A stretch of 64,000 bases of DNA, from contig NC_018227.2 of the NCBI RefSeq assembly GCF_000304355.2, positions 1,364,001 through 1,428,000 on the forward strand, read 5' to 3'. The stretch is from Methanoculleus bourgensis MS2 (GTDB lineage Archaea > Halobacteriota > Methanomicrobia > Methanomicrobiales > Methanoculleaceae). The notes under the pieces are model-generated. The model had not been told where the DNA came from and made no database searches. It worked only from the letters and a program-made list of their open reading frames with translations. The translations under genes were made by a program, and so were the position numbers. Of the stretch, positions 26,426 to 36,432 are shown piece after piece (the first letter of the stretch is position 1; every line of letters starts with the position of its first letter).

Positions 26426-27715
26426 ATGCGTCTACCAATACGGGCCGTAACCCCGGAATCTGAATCTGCTGAAATTATCGGCTGGGTACACGAGGTCCGC
26501 GATCTCGGAGGACTGACGTTCTTCCTGATCCGCGACCGGACCGGCATCATCCAGGTGACCATCCCGAAGAAGAAAGTCCCGGCCGAGATCGTCGAGGCAG
26601 CCCGGGACGTCTCACGGGAGTCCGTGGTCAGGGTCCAGGGCAAGGTCAAAGCGATCGCGAAAGCACCCGGGGGACGTGAGATCGTCCCTGAAGAACTCGA
26701 GATCATCAGCGTCGCAGAAAGCCCGCTCCCGCTCGATGTTGCCGAGAAGGTGCCTGCCGAGATGGACACCAGGATCGACTCCCGGTTCCTGGACGTGAGA
26801 AAACCGCGTGTCCGCGCTATCTTTGCCATCCGCTCGACGGTGACCTGTGCCGCGACCGAGTTCCTCCACTCCCGGGGCTACATCAATATCACCACCCCGA
26901 AGATCGTCGCCGCCGCCACCGAGGGCGGTACCGAACTCTTCCCGATCGCCTACTTCGAGAAAGAGGCGTTCATGAACCAGAGCCCGCAGCTCTACAAGCA
27001 GATGATGATGGCGGCGGGTTTCGAGAAAGTCTTTGAGATCGGCCCAATCTTCCGCGCCGAGGAGCACAACACCGTCCGGCACCTCAACGAGGCCACGTCG
27101 CTTGACGTGGAGGCTTCGTTTGCCGACCACAACGACGTCATGGAACTCCTCGAAGACCTGATCGTCTACGTCTACGAGGCTGTCGCGAAGACCTGCGGCG
27201 AGCACCTGGCGGAACTGGACGTCGACCTCGCGGTCCCAAAGAAGCCCTTCCCGAGGATCCCCTACGCTGAGGCGATCGAGATCGCGAATGCGACCATCGA
27301 GGAGAAACTCGCCTTCGGCGACGATCTCTCCCCGGCGGCCGAGCGGGCGATCGGCAACGAGATCGGCCAGCACTACTTCGTTGTCGACTGGCCCACTGAT
27401 ATCAGGCCCTACTACGCGATGCCCTACCCTGACAGGCCCGAGTTCTGCAAAGCGTTTGACCTGATGCACCCCAGGATGGAACTCTCCTCCGGCGCCCAGC
27501 GTATCCACGATCACGACCTCCTGGTGGAGCGGATCCGCGCGAAGGGTCTTGCGCCCGAGGCCTTCGAGTTCTACTTAAAAGCGTTCCGCTACGGCATGCC
27601 CCCGCACGCCGGGTGGGGGCTCGGTATCGAGCGCCTGGTGATGACGATGCTCGGTCTTGGGAATATCCGCGAGGCAGTACTCTTTCCGCGTGACCGACAT
27701 AGACTGACTCCATGA
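26426..27715 (+). CDS. aspS: Aspartyl-tRNA synthetase, archaeal type (probably non-discriminating)
   Basis: 429-residue class IIb synthetase from the ATG at 26426 ([12 protein letters not shown]). The N-terminal OB-fold anticodon domain has [11 protein letters not shown]. Motif 2 is [19 protein letters not shown], and motif 3 is [16 protein letters not shown] near the C-terminus. His in GWVHE, where discriminating archaeal enzymes have Trp, and Pro in KAPGG suggest a form that also charges tRNA-Asn. If so, Gat amidotransferase would be needed. It overlaps the next gene by four bases. Confidence 0.93.
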   Translation: MRLPIRAVTPESESAEIIGWVHEVRDLGGLTFFLIRDRTGIIQVTIPKKKVPAEIVEAARDVSRESVVRVQGKVKAIAKAPGGREIVPEELEIISVAESPLPLDVAEKVPAEMDTRIDSRFLDVRKPRVRAIFAIRSTVTCAATEFLHSRGYINITTPKIVAAATEGGTELFPIAYFEKEAFMNQSPQLYKQMMMAAGFEKVFEIGPIFRAEEHNTVRHLNEATSLDVEASFADHNDVMELLEDLIVYVYEAVAKTCGEHLAELDVDLAVPKKPFPRIPYAEAIEIANATIEEKLAFGDDLSPAAERAIGNEIGQHYFVVDWPTDIRPYYAMPYPDRPEFCKAFDLMHPRMELSSGAQRIHDHDLLVERIRAKGLAPEAFEFYLKAFRYGMPPHAGWGLGIERLVMTMLGLGNIREAVLFPRDRHRLTP

Positions 27716-28614
27716 GACTGATGAGCAGACTCCTGCCCACCACGGTGGTCGGGAGCTACCCGGTGGTGAAAGGCTCGGGGATTTTTGCCCTCGTGGACCC
27801 GCTGAAACACGCGGTGGAGGTAGCGGTCGCCGACCAGGTCGCGGCCGGGATCGATATCATCTCCGACGGCCAGGTCCGGGGTGACATGATCCGGGCCTTC
27901 ACCTCCCGTCTCCCCGGCATCCGGGGGTCTTCGGTCGTCGGGAAGGTCCAGCCCGCCCGGCAGCCCATCACGGTCGGGGATACAAAATACGCCCTCTCCC
28001 GGCACCCGAAGGTGAAAGGGATCCTCACCGGTCCAAGCACGCTTGCGCACGGTCTTGCCGTCGAGACTCCGTTCTACCGGAACAAGGACGAACTGGTCCT
28101 GGACCTTGCCCAGGCGCTCGCGGTCGAGGCGGCGTACCTGGAGTCGGCCGGGGTCACGGTCCTCCAGGTCGATGAACCCATCTTCTCCACGGGAGCCGCA
28201 AACATCGCCGTCGGCCTTGAGGCGGTGAACGCGATCGTCGCCCGGCTCAGGATCCCGGTCTGCCTCCACGTCTGTGGGGGTCTGTCAGCGGTCATTGACG
28301 ACGTCCTCCAGGCGAACGTCGCGATATTTGACTTTGAGTTCGCCAATAACCCGGGGAACCTCGACCTGCTCTCAGAGAAGGACCTGCGCGGCCGGATGAT
28401 CGGTTACGGCTGCGTGGACTCGGCAGACCCTGCCGTTGAGAGCGTCGAGACTATCAGGAAGCGTATCGAGGCCGGGGTCGACGTCTTCTCGCCTGAGGCC
28501 ATGCTCATCGACCCCGACTGCGGCCTGCGGATGCAGTCGCGGGATGCGGCGCTTGGAAAACTGAAGAATATGGTTGCCGCAGCAGGAATGGTCCGGGTCG
28601 GGTATACCAGTTAG
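27712..28614 (+). CDS. Archaeal MetE-like methionine synthase
   Basis: 300-residue protein equivalent to the C-terminal catalytic barrel of cobalamin-independent methionine synthase. The zinc ligands are visible as H and C in CLHVCGG and C in IDPDCGLR, with QVDEPIFSTG forming the glutamate region. The short archaeal version lacks the folate-binding N-terminal half and in methanogens uses methylcobalamin-type donors instead. It overlaps aspS by ATGA, so the two are co-translated. Confidence 0.88.
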   Translation: MRLMSRLLPTTVVGSYPVVKGSGIFALVDPLKHAVEVAVADQVAAGIDIISDGQVRGDMIRAFTSRLPGIRGSSVVGKVQPARQPITVGDTKYALSRHPKVKGILTGPSTLAHGLAVETPFYRNKDELVLDLAQALAVEAAYLESAGVTVLQVDEPIFSTGAANIAVGLEAVNAIVARLRIPVCLHVCGGLSAVIDDVLQANVAIFDFEFANNPGNLDLLSEKDLRGRMIGYGCVDSADPAVESVETIRKRIEAGVDVFSPEAMLIDPDCGLRMQSRDAALGKLKNMVAAAGMVRVGYTS

Positions 28615-28689
28615 GCAAAGCCACGAAGAGGATGGGGATTTTGGCACAATCTCCGCGAACCTCTGCGTGAGTTGATCCGGGCTGCATGG

Positions 28690-29060
28690 AATTATGGGTT
28701 GTCCCGGGGCACGGCTTTCCCCGGTCTCCTCTCCCTATTGCGATAGCCACCACGGTCCAGTGTCCGGGGGTGAGTTCGGGGAAAATGGGTCTGGCATACC
28801 TGCACCCGCCTGCCCCTCCGTGAACTCCTCTCCGGAGCCACTCCCGGGGCACGGCTTTCCCTTGGGTACCATCACGCACTGCCCCCGCCCATTTTGGGGC
28901 GGGGGAGGAGGCCGCAGGCCGGGTGGGGTGGGGGTTGCGGGTACCGCTGTGCGAGAGACAGGGGAGGGGGAAACCCCCTCCCCGTCAGCCCCACCCCCAT
29001 TTGCGATAGCCACCACGGTCCACTGCACGGAGATAAGCCCAGGGAAGGTCCGTGTCCGGC
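28690..29060. repeat. GC-rich intergenic repeat cluster
   Basis: The gap 28615-29235 has no convincing gene. CGATAGCCACCACGGTCCA occurs twice, near 28741 and 29004. CCCGGGGCACGGCTTTCCC also occurs twice, near 28705 and 28845. The segment from GCACTGCCCCCGCCC (near 28878) through GGGGGAGGAGGCCGCAGGCC is repeated near 53940-53990. Frames here translate to low-complexity Pro/Gly sequence. The last ~100 bp are more AT-rich. Confidence 0.6.
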
Positions 29061-29235
29061 GCCCGCCCCTTTGAGGTGGGGACGCTCACCAGGATCGGAA
29101 CCGGGTCTTGATAGAGCCAGGTATCATGACTCTACCATTTTCCAACCCGGGGGGTTTGCATCCAACTGTGGCATCCGGTTCAACGTATCAATATTGCGAA
29201 ATTCGACCGGTATTCTCTTCCTCTTATTGTATTGT

Positions 29236-29820
29236 TTAGACCACCCTGCTCGTCGTCGAGAGTTCAAGACCCTTTGCGACGATGTGGTACGGGATCACCC
29301 GTTGTGGCACGTTTGCGTCTTTGAATTTCTCGATGGCGAGCGTCCGCTCGAACTCGTTGCCGTGGATCTGGTGCCTGAGGGTGATGAAGATATCGGCCGC
29401 ACGCATCATCCGAACCTCCTCGGCGGGGCTGTGGAGACCGGTGTAGAGGAGGTAGACGATGGTCGCCCCCCGTCCGATGACCTCGCGGGTGTCATCGAGA
29501 ATGAGGCCGGTGGCCACGTCGACCCCCCATTCCAGGACCAGCGTGGAGAGGGAGTCCACGACGATCCGGTCTCCCTGCATGGCTCCGGCGAGTGCCGCGG
29601 GGTCCATGCCCCGTGCGTCGGTCATCCCCTCCTGCGGCACGGTATCAATCATAAGGTACGTTCCGCCCCGGTCTCCTGTCTCCCAGAACTGCCCTGCCAG
29701 GAGTTCAAGGCCGCTTAAGGGGGAGCCGGAGACGATGACGCGGGTGCTCGGCGGGAACCCGCCGTCGAGTGCAAGGTCCAGGCCCGCGATTCCTGTTGAA
29801 CGTCTGGTTCTGTCTGCCAC
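29236..29820 (-). CDS. KaiC-like RecA-superfamily protein with degenerate Walker A
   Basis: 194-residue protein with the layout of a single KaiC/RecA-like domain: TGIAGLDLALDGGFPPSTRVIVSG, a Walker-B-like RIVVDSLSTLVLEW, and a C-terminal strand FERTLAIEKFKDANVPQRVIPYHI. The Walker A position reads GSPLSGLELL instead of GxxGxGKT/S, so normal ATP hydrolysis is unlikely. Related archaeal KaiC-like proteins sit near signal-transduction genes. It may be a non-catalytic scaffold or sensor. Confidence 0.8.
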   Translation of the reverse strand: MADRTRRSTGIAGLDLALDGGFPPSTRVIVSGSPLSGLELLAGQFWETGDRGGTYLMIDTVPQEGMTDARGMDPAALAGAMQGDRIVVDSLSTLVLEWGVDVATGLILDDTREVIGRGATIVYLLYTGLHSPAEEVRMMRAADIFITLRHQIHGNEFERTLAIEKFKDANVPQRVIPYHIVAKGLELSTTSRVV

Positions 29821-29894
29821 TGGTCTACCTCGGGTGTATTCCCGGAATTATGTATTCGCCGCCTTTTCTTTAATAGTACCTGATCCGGCCCGGT

Positions 29895-31421
29895 CTATGC
29901 GCCGGATCTGCAGTACTCTTCCCTGAGGCGCTTCCGGAGGAGTTTCCACCCGTTCACCCGCGGGATATCGTCGGCGATGATGACCCGGCGGGGGACCTTG
30001 TAGCCTGCGAGGTGGTCGCGGGAGAAGGATATGATATCGTCGGGCGCGATACCGTTCTCGGAGGCGGGGATCACCACTGCCACCGGGATCTCGCCCCGGC
30101 GCTCGTCCGGGCACCCGAAGACCGCCGCGTCGCGGACGCCCGGATGCTGGACGAGGACGTTCTCGACCTCGGTCGGGTAGACCTTCCAGCCTGACATGAC
30201 GATCATGTCCTTCTTCCGGTCGGTGATGTAGAGCATCCCGTCCTCATCCAGGTGGCCGACATCGCCGGTCAGGAACCAGCCGTCCGGGAGGAAGACGGCC
30301 GCGGTCTCCTCAGGCATCTGCCAGTAGCCGGAGGCCACCGCCGGGCCCCGGAGGGCGATCTCGCCGTCTTCGCCGGTCCCAAGTTCCCGGCCGGGGTCGT
30401 CGGCGTCGACGATCTTCACCTCCGAGAACCCGACCGGCGTGCCGACGCTCCTGAATTCGTCGGCGGTCGCGTAGTGTTCGGGGCGGATGGCGGTCCCGGT
30501 CCCGACGACGATCGTCTCGGAGAGGCCGTAGGCGTTGACGACCGGGATCCCGAACCGCTCGTGGAAGGGTTTCCAGACACCGGGCATCAGGGGGCCGCCG
30601 CCGCTGATCATCACCCTGACGGTGGCAAGCGCCGTCTCGGTCCCGGGCGGGGTCTGGATGAGGGAGTGGATCACCGGCGGCATCCCGGCGACGACCGTGG
30701 CCCGGTATTCACGGGCGAGGTCGAGGTAGCGGTCGAGGTCGAACCGCTCCATGACGACGTAGGTCCCGCCCGCCCGGAGGGTGGAGAGCCCCCAGCTTAT
30801 CCCGACATGCCCCATCGGGTAGATCCCGAGGTAGACGTCGTCTGCGGTGATCCCGAGGACGTCCCGTTCGGCGTCCATGGCCGCGATCCAGTTGCCGTGG
30901 GTGAGCATGGCGCCCTTCGGCTTCCCGGTGGTGCCTGAGGTGTACTGGATCTGGCAGAGGTCGTCGAACCGGCAGTTGGCCGCACGGAGGTCGGCCGGCG
31001 CACTGAGGAGGTTCGCCCAGGTCTCCCCGCCGACGGGGATGACGTGCCGGAGGGTCGACGCCCGGCCCCTGATGCGGCCGACGAGGGCCGCCCCCTCTGC
31101 GTCGGTGATGACGGCCGTCGCTCCTGCGTTGCGGACGGCATAGAGGACCTCGTCCTCCCGGTAGACCCGGTTTGTCGGGACCGCGACGGCGCCGATGCGC
31201 CAGAGGGCGAGGTAACTGATGAGGTACTCAGGCGAACTCTCCAGGTAGATGCAGACCCGGTCCCCGTGCTCGATCCCGAGGTCGAGGAGGCCGCGTCCGA
31301 CCCGGGAGATCCGGTCGCGGAGGTCGGCGTAGGTGTAGGTCTCTCCCCGGGAGGGGACGACGAGAGCGGGCTTTTTGGGGTTATGGGCGTTGGCGTCGAG
31401 AAAGGTTGTACAGTTCGGCAT
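29895..31421 (-). CDS. AMP-forming acyl-CoA synthetase / AMP-dependent ligase
   Basis: 508-residue ANL-superfamily enzyme that activates a carboxylic acid to its CoA thioester through an acyl-adenylate. Motifs: phosphate loop YTSGTTGKPKGAMLTHGN near residue 160, VVNAYGLSETIVVGTG, WFLTGDVGHLDEDGMLYITDRKKD, and the C-terminal PRVNGWKLLRKRLREE with the catalytic Lys expected in that segment. The substrate cannot be predicted. It starts at 31421 and is read alone on the minus strand, ending 75 bases before the KaiC-like gene. Confidence 0.9.
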   Translation of the reverse strand: MPNCTTFLDANAHNPKKPALVVPSRGETYTYADLRDRISRVGRGLLDLGIEHGDRVCIYLESSPEYLISYLALWRIGAVAVPTNRVYREDEVLYAVRNAGATAVITDAEGAALVGRIRGRASTLRHVIPVGGETWANLLSAPADLRAANCRFDDLCQIQYTSGTTGKPKGAMLTHGNWIAAMDAERDVLGITADDVYLGIYPMGHVGISWGLSTLRAGGTYVVMERFDLDRYLDLAREYRATVVAGMPPVIHSLIQTPPGTETALATVRVMISGGGPLMPGVWKPFHERFGIPVVNAYGLSETIVVGTGTAIRPEHYATADEFRSVGTPVGFSEVKIVDADDPGRELGTGEDGEIALRGPAVASGYWQMPEETAAVFLPDGWFLTGDVGHLDEDGMLYITDRKKDMIVMSGWKVYPTEVENVLVQHPGVRDAAVFGCPDERRGEIPVAVVIPASENGIAPDDIISFSRDHLAGYKVPRRVIIADDIPRVNGWKLLRKRLREEYCRSGA

Positions 31422-31544
31422 GGACGGACTCCGTTCGGCATGTGTGCGCTTTGATGTATATACTTGTGCATGGGCCTGTAAATAGGTTGCCCCGATGGGG
31501 GTGGCGGATCATTTCACCTTACCTTGAGGGTGCGTGGGAGTGAT

Positions 31545-32095
31545 CGCCGGTCTCACGCGAAGAACGCGAAGACGCGAAGGGGACTGCCTCCACCCATGAC
31601 CAAGCTTCGCGGCTTCGCGGCTTCGCGTGAGTTTTCAGCACAGGGGGGTGATCGAGCCTCACGCGAAGAGCGCGAAGACGCGAAGGGGACTGCCTCCACC
31701 CATGACCAAGCTTCGCGGCTTCGCGGCTTCGCGTGAGTTTTCAGCACAGGGGGGTGATCGAGCCTCACGCGAAGAGCGCGAAGACGCGAAGGGAACTGCC
31801 TCCACCCATGACCAAGCTTCGCGTGCTTCGCGGCTTCGCGTGAGTTTTCAGCACAGGGGGGTGATCGAGCCTCACGCGAAGAGCGCGAAGACGCGAAGGG
31901 AACTGCCTCCACCCATGACCAAGCTTCGCGTGCTTCGCGGCTTCGCGTGAGTTTTCAGCACAGGGGGGTGATCGAGCCTCACGCAGAAGTTCGCGAAGGG
32001 GCGTTGCAGGTGCCCGGACAAATCTTCGCGTGCTTCGCGGCTTCGCGTGAGATAATGTACAAGGGTAACGAACAAGGCCTCACGCGGGGCGGCGC
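31545..32095. repeat. Tandem array of ~107-bp hairpin repeats
   Basis: CAGGGGGGTGATCGAGCCTC recurs at 31641, 31747, 31854 and 31961, giving a period of 106-107 bp. A diverged unit lies before the first, and degraded sequence follows the last. Each unit contains TCACGCGAAGAGCGCGAAG and, about 35 bases later, CTTCGCG…CTTCGCGTGA, which are near reverse complements and can form a ~27-bp stem. Frames through the array repeat the motif AKSAKTRR and are not real genes. Confidence 0.9.
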
Positions 32096-32287
32096 GAAGC
32101 CTTGACGCCTGTGCGGCCCTCTCCTCTCTTCGCGCTCTTCCGGGTGCGACCGCGGATTCCCCCACCCTCATACCACTGGCGGGAGGTTAGCCCTCCTGCC
32201 GGTCCCGGCGCCTCCGGGGCGACGCGTGCGAATAAAACACAAAGGCCAAATCCTGGCGCGGGAAACGGGTGTCAAGGGTAGATTATC

Positions 32288-33926
32288 GTGCATTTAATGC
32301 GTTCCTGCGTGGTAACGGTAGGATTACCAATGCTGTTCCTGGTTCTCGCTCTCGTGCAGCCGGCATGCGCCGGGCTGTACACCGACTCGTGCGGGATGGT
32401 ATGGACGGATACCTGCGTTCCGTTCGAGCGGGACAACGAGACGGCCTACTATGAGGAACTTGCCGCGTCCTTTGCGCCCATCGCGGACAACCTGACAGAG
32501 GCGCCCGATCTCGGCAACCTCTCCTGGAGCGACGCCTTCAGCGAGATGTGCACCTATATGGAGGAGCGCTACGCCTTCACGGAGTGGCGCGGCGTCGACT
32601 GGGATCTGCTCTACGCGACGTATGCCCCCGGGATCGCGGATGCCGAGAAGAGCCAGGATGCTGCCGCGTACTACCGCACACTCCGTGAGTTTGCGTCCGC
32701 CATCCCGGACGGGCATGTCATAATCCTCTCTCCCGATGACTTCGGGGCGAAGTATGCCGATATCGGCGGAGGCTACGGGTTTGCCGTCGCGAGGCTTGAC
32801 TCGGGCGAGGTGATCGCGACCTACGTCGCGGACGGGAGCGATGCAGAGAAGGCGGGGATCCGGTTCGGCGATGAGGTGGTCTCCTGGAACGGCCGGCCGG
32901 TCGGGGAGGCGATCGACGCGACATCGATCATCTGGGCCCCGATCAAGCCTTCGACCACTGAAGGAATCCTCCTCCAGAAGCAGCGGTTCCTGACCCGGGC
33001 GCCGGTTGGAGCCGGGGTGACCGTCGGGATAGCCGCTCCGGAAGATTCGGCCCCCCGCACGGTCAACCTGACCGCGGCGGAGGACGGCTACGACACCCTC
33101 ACCCGGACGAGCATCTTCCTCGGCCGCGAGGCGAACGACGTGGAGGCCGGGACGGGGGCGGAACTCAAAGCGATGATCTCGAACGACACTGTGACCTGCC
33201 GGACCCTCTCCGGGGGCATTGTCTATATAGCGATATACGAAGAGGCCTACGATGCGTACCAGCCTTTCAGGGCGGCGGTGAAGGACGCGATCGCGAAGGA
33301 CGCTCCTGGCATCGTCATCGACCTCCGGTTCAACAGGGGCGGGGATGACAACCTGGGATCCGCCTTAGCAGCCTGGTTCGTGGACCGGCCGGTCTTCTAT
33401 GAATACGGCACCTCGTACGACCCCGGGACCGGGGAGTTTCCGGTCCTCTGGGAGTCCTGGACACAGCCCCGGCCCGACCGCTACATGGGCCCAGTCGCGG
33501 TCCTCGTCAGCCCGTATACCATCAGCACGGGCGAGGGTCTCCCGAAGGTCTTTGCCGGGTCCGGGACTGGTGCGATCGTCTCGTGGTACGGAACGAACGG
33601 CGCGTTCGGTATTGTGTCGCCCGGACCGGTGCTGCCCCCCCGGGATCATGACAGCCTTCCCGGCGGGCGCGTCGCTCGATGAGAACGGCAGGATCCAGGT
33701 GGACAGCAACGCGTCGATGATCGGCGGGGTTGCCCCGACGGTGCGGGTGCCGCTGGATGCGGATACCCTGGCGCGGGCGATGGCCGGGGAGGATGTCCAG
33801 CTCACCTACGCGGTCGAGTGGCTCGAGGCGCAGGCAACGAACGGAACCGTCCCGGCGGCGGCACCTGGGTTGGCGGTCCCGCTCGCGGCGGTTGCGGTTC
33901 TCATGATCTGGTACGGCCGGCGGTAG
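32288..33926 (+). pseudogene. Secreted S41-family (C-terminal processing) protease, frameshifted
   Basis: The first frame (32288-33682) encodes a signal peptide (VVTVGLPMLFLVLALVQPACA), a PDZ-like domain (FAVARLDSGEVIATYV…AEKAGIRFGDEV) and the S41 core (GIVIDLRFNRGGDDNLG, VSPYTISTGEG). A run of seven C at 33635-33641 shifts it out of frame. With six C the product continues through MTAFPAGASLDENGRIQVD to 33926. The C-terminal end, APGLAVPLAAVAVLMIWYGRR-like, resembles an archaeosortase PGF-CTERM anchor. It may be a recent mutation, a sequencing error or slippage. ATG at 32297 is an alternative start to GTG 32288. Confidence 0.8.
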
Positions 33927-33968
33927 TTACAAAAAGAGTCCTCCGGGGGTATCCCCCGGAGCATCCGT

Positions 33969-36386
33969 TCACTGGTATTCAGGCGGCTGCACTTCTTTCG
34001 GGAGCCCGCCCTTGAAGTGCTGCTGCACCTTCGCGTAGTACTGCCGCACCCGCTCGTTCATCGTCGCGTGCACCTTCTCCCGTGCCCGGTCAAAGTGGGA
34101 GGAGTTCACGAGGGGGGCGCCCTCCCGCATGGCGAGCATGGCCGCCTCCCGGCAGAGCCCCTCGAGGTCTGACCCGACGAACCCCTCGGTATTGGTCGCG
34201 ATATCCGTAAGAAGACGGTCCCGCACGGGATCGTCGAGGTTCACCTCATTCTGGACGAGGAGGTCGACGATCTTCTTCCGCCGGAGGTAACGCTGGAGCC
34301 CCTCGTCACTGCTCGTCGCAATCGCGGCACGGCGGGTCTTCACGTCTTCGACGCTCACGTGGCCATCGGTCCCGGCAGCCAGCATCAGGTCTTCGAGTTC
34401 GTCCTCAGAGAGACCCTTCGTTATCTCGACGAGTTCCTCTATAGCAGAGCCTTCAATCGGCATGTAGCGGGTATGGATCGCGAGGATCTTCGCCCGATCG
34501 TCCCGACCGGGCTCGCCGATGTAGACGAGCCGGTCAAACCGCCCAGGCCGGAGCAGCGCCGGGTCGACCATATCGGGCCGGTTCGTCGCGCCCATCACCA
34601 CCACGCCCCGGAGTTCCTCGAGACCGTCGATCTCGGTCAGGATCTGGTTTAAGACGCTCTCGATGACGCGCGACTCGGAACCCCCGCCCCGGGCGGGAGC
34701 GAGAGCGTCCAGCTCGTCGAAGAAGATGATGGACGGCGCCACCTGCCGGGCCTTCTTGAAGACCTCGCGGACCGCCCGCTCGCTCTCCCCGACCCATTTC
34801 GAGAGGAGCTGGGGACCCTTGACCGGCACGAAGTTCGCCCCGCTCTCGCTTGCGATCGCCTTTGCGATCAGGGTCTTTCCCGTCCCGGGCGGGCCGTAGA
34901 GGAGGACACCCTTCGGGGGCTCGATCCCGAGGTCGTCAAACCGTTCACGCCGGGTGAGCGGGTACTCCACCGCCTCGCGGATCTCCTGCTTTGCCTCCGT
35001 AAGCCCGCCGACGTCCTCCCAGGAGGTGTGGGGAACCTCGAGGAGGATCTCCCGCATGGCGCTCGGGCCCACGTCGCGGAGGGCTTCGCGGAAGTCCTTG
35101 CTCACGACCTCCATCTTCTCGAGGGTCTCGGGCGGGATCTCCTCCGCCTCCATATCGATCTCGGGGAGGTAGCGCCGGAGCGCCTTGATTGCTGCCTCAC
35201 GGGCAAGGGCGGCGAGGTCTGCCCCGACAAACCCGTGGGTCTGCTGGGCGATGTAGCCGATATCCACGTCGTCGGCAAGCGGCATACCGCGGGTGTGGAT
35301 CTGGAGTACCTGGGCCCGGTCGTCCTCAGGCGGAACCCCGATCTCGATCTCGCGGTCGAACCGTCCCGGACGGCGGAGGGCCGGGTCGATGGCGTCGAGC
35401 CGGTTCGTGGCCCCGATCACCACGACCTGCCCCCGTTCCTCAAGCCCGTCCATCATCGTAAGGAGCTGGGCCACCACACGCCGTTCGACCTCTCCCGTCA
35501 CCTCCTCGCGCCGGGGGGCGATAGAATCGAGTTCGTCGATAAAGATGATGGCGGGCGCGTTCTGCCGGGCCTCCTCGAAGACCTCGCGGAGCCGCTGTTC
35601 GCTCTCGCCGTAGTACTTCGATATCACCTCAGGCCCTGCAATCGAGATGAAGTGTGCCCCGCTCTCGCTTGCGACCGCCTTTGCGATCAGGGTCTTTCCC
35701 GTCCCGGGGGGGCCGTAGAGGAGAACGCCCTTCGGAGGCTCGATCCCGAGTTTTCTGAAGATCTCCGGGTGGCGCATGGGGAGTTCGATCGTCTCGCGGA
35801 CCCGCTGGAGCTCGCCTTTGAGGCCGCCGATATCCTCGTAACTGATCCTCTTGACCCCCTCAAACCCGGCTGCCGGCTTCTCGGAGAACTCGATCTTGGT
35901 GTTCCTGGTGATGATCACCGCGTTCTCAGGCTCGATCATCACGGCCTTGAACGCGACAAGCTGGGGCTGCATGAACGGGAGGCCAGCCTGGATCGGCACG
36001 GAATCGTTCTTCATGACCGGGAAGTCGATCAGTTTGTTGACGGCGTTGCTGAAGTTGATGGGGAGCTGTTTCGGGAGGTCCTCCGGGGGCGCGAGCACCA
36101 CCCGTTTCGCCTCGACCTCCTCGTCCAGCGTCCGTATCTTTACCCGGTCCCCGATGCTGGCACCGGTGTTGAGCCGGGTGAAATTATCGATCCTGACCTT
36201 ACCCTGGTGCCAGTCGTTCACCATGGCACGCCAGACCTTGGCCACGGTCGGGCGCTTGCCTTCGATAAGGACGAGATCCCCCGGGCTGAGCCTGAGCTGC
36301 AGCATGGTATCAGGGTCAAGCCGTGCCTTGCCCGCGCCCTGATCCTCCGGATAAGCGCTATCTACTTTCAAGTATATCTCGGGCAT
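33969..36386 (-). CDS. cdc48: CDC48/VCP-type AAA ATPase
   Basis: 805-residue AAA+ unfoldase acting with the proteasome and in protein-complex remodelling. The N-terminal double-psi/N domain (residues ~1-190) starts EIYLKVDSAYPEDQGAG. It is followed by two AAA modules, each with GVLLYGPPGTGKTLIAKA. Walker B motifs are IIFIDELDSIAPRR in D1 and IIFFDELDALAPARG in D2. The C-terminus has the helical extension VHATMNERVRQYYAKVQQHF. Read alone on the minus strand, with an oligo-T (AAAAAG on plus, about 33931) after the stop. Full length. Confidence 0.97.
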   Translation of the reverse strand: MPEIYLKVDSAYPEDQGAGKARLDPDTMLQLRLSPGDLVLIEGKRPTVAKVWRAMVNDWHQGKVRIDNFTRLNTGASIGDRVKIRTLDEEVEAKRVVLAPPEDLPKQLPINFSNAVNKLIDFPVMKNDSVPIQAGLPFMQPQLVAFKAVMIEPENAVIITRNTKIEFSEKPAAGFEGVKRISYEDIGGLKGELQRVRETIELPMRHPEIFRKLGIEPPKGVLLYGPPGTGKTLIAKAVASESGAHFISIAGPEVISKYYGESEQRLREVFEEARQNAPAIIFIDELDSIAPRREEVTGEVERRVVAQLLTMMDGLEERGQVVVIGATNRLDAIDPALRRPGRFDREIEIGVPPEDDRAQVLQIHTRGMPLADDVDIGYIAQQTHGFVGADLAALAREAAIKALRRYLPEIDMEAEEIPPETLEKMEVVSKDFREALRDVGPSAMREILLEVPHTSWEDVGGLTEAKQEIREAVEYPLTRRERFDDLGIEPPKGVLLYGPPGTGKTLIAKAIASESGANFVPVKGPQLLSKWVGESERAVREVFKKARQVAPSIIFFDELDALAPARGGGSESRVIESVLNQILTEIDGLEELRGVVVMGATNRPDMVDPALLRPGRFDRLVYIGEPGRDDRAKILAIHTRYMPIEGSAIEELVEITKGLSEDELEDLMLAAGTDGHVSVEDVKTRRAAIATSSDEGLQRYLRRKKIVDLLVQNEVNLDDPVRDRLLTDIATNTEGFVGSDLEGLCREAAMLAMREGAPLVNSSHFDRAREKVHATMNERVRQYYAKVQQHFKGGLPKEVQPPEYQ

Positions 36387-36432
36387 TACCTCTAGTTCTT
36401 ATATTTCGGGGATTTATAAGTACTGGAGACGC

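Noticed and set aside
28894-29718. 274-residue plus-strand frame
   Set aside because: Crosses the GC-rich repeat and then runs antisense to the KaiC-like gene.
31553-31950. Open frames with repeated AKSAKTRR or NSREAAKPR peptides
   Set aside because: They are translations of the tandem hairpin repeats and keep no start or domain.
31545-32095. Possible CRISPR array
   Set aside because: The period is ~107 bp and whole units are repeated; there are no short repeats with unique spacers and no cas genes.
35028-36395. 455-residue plus-strand open frame opposite cdc48
   Set aside because: Antisense of a complete cdc48 gene; composition typical of shadow frames.
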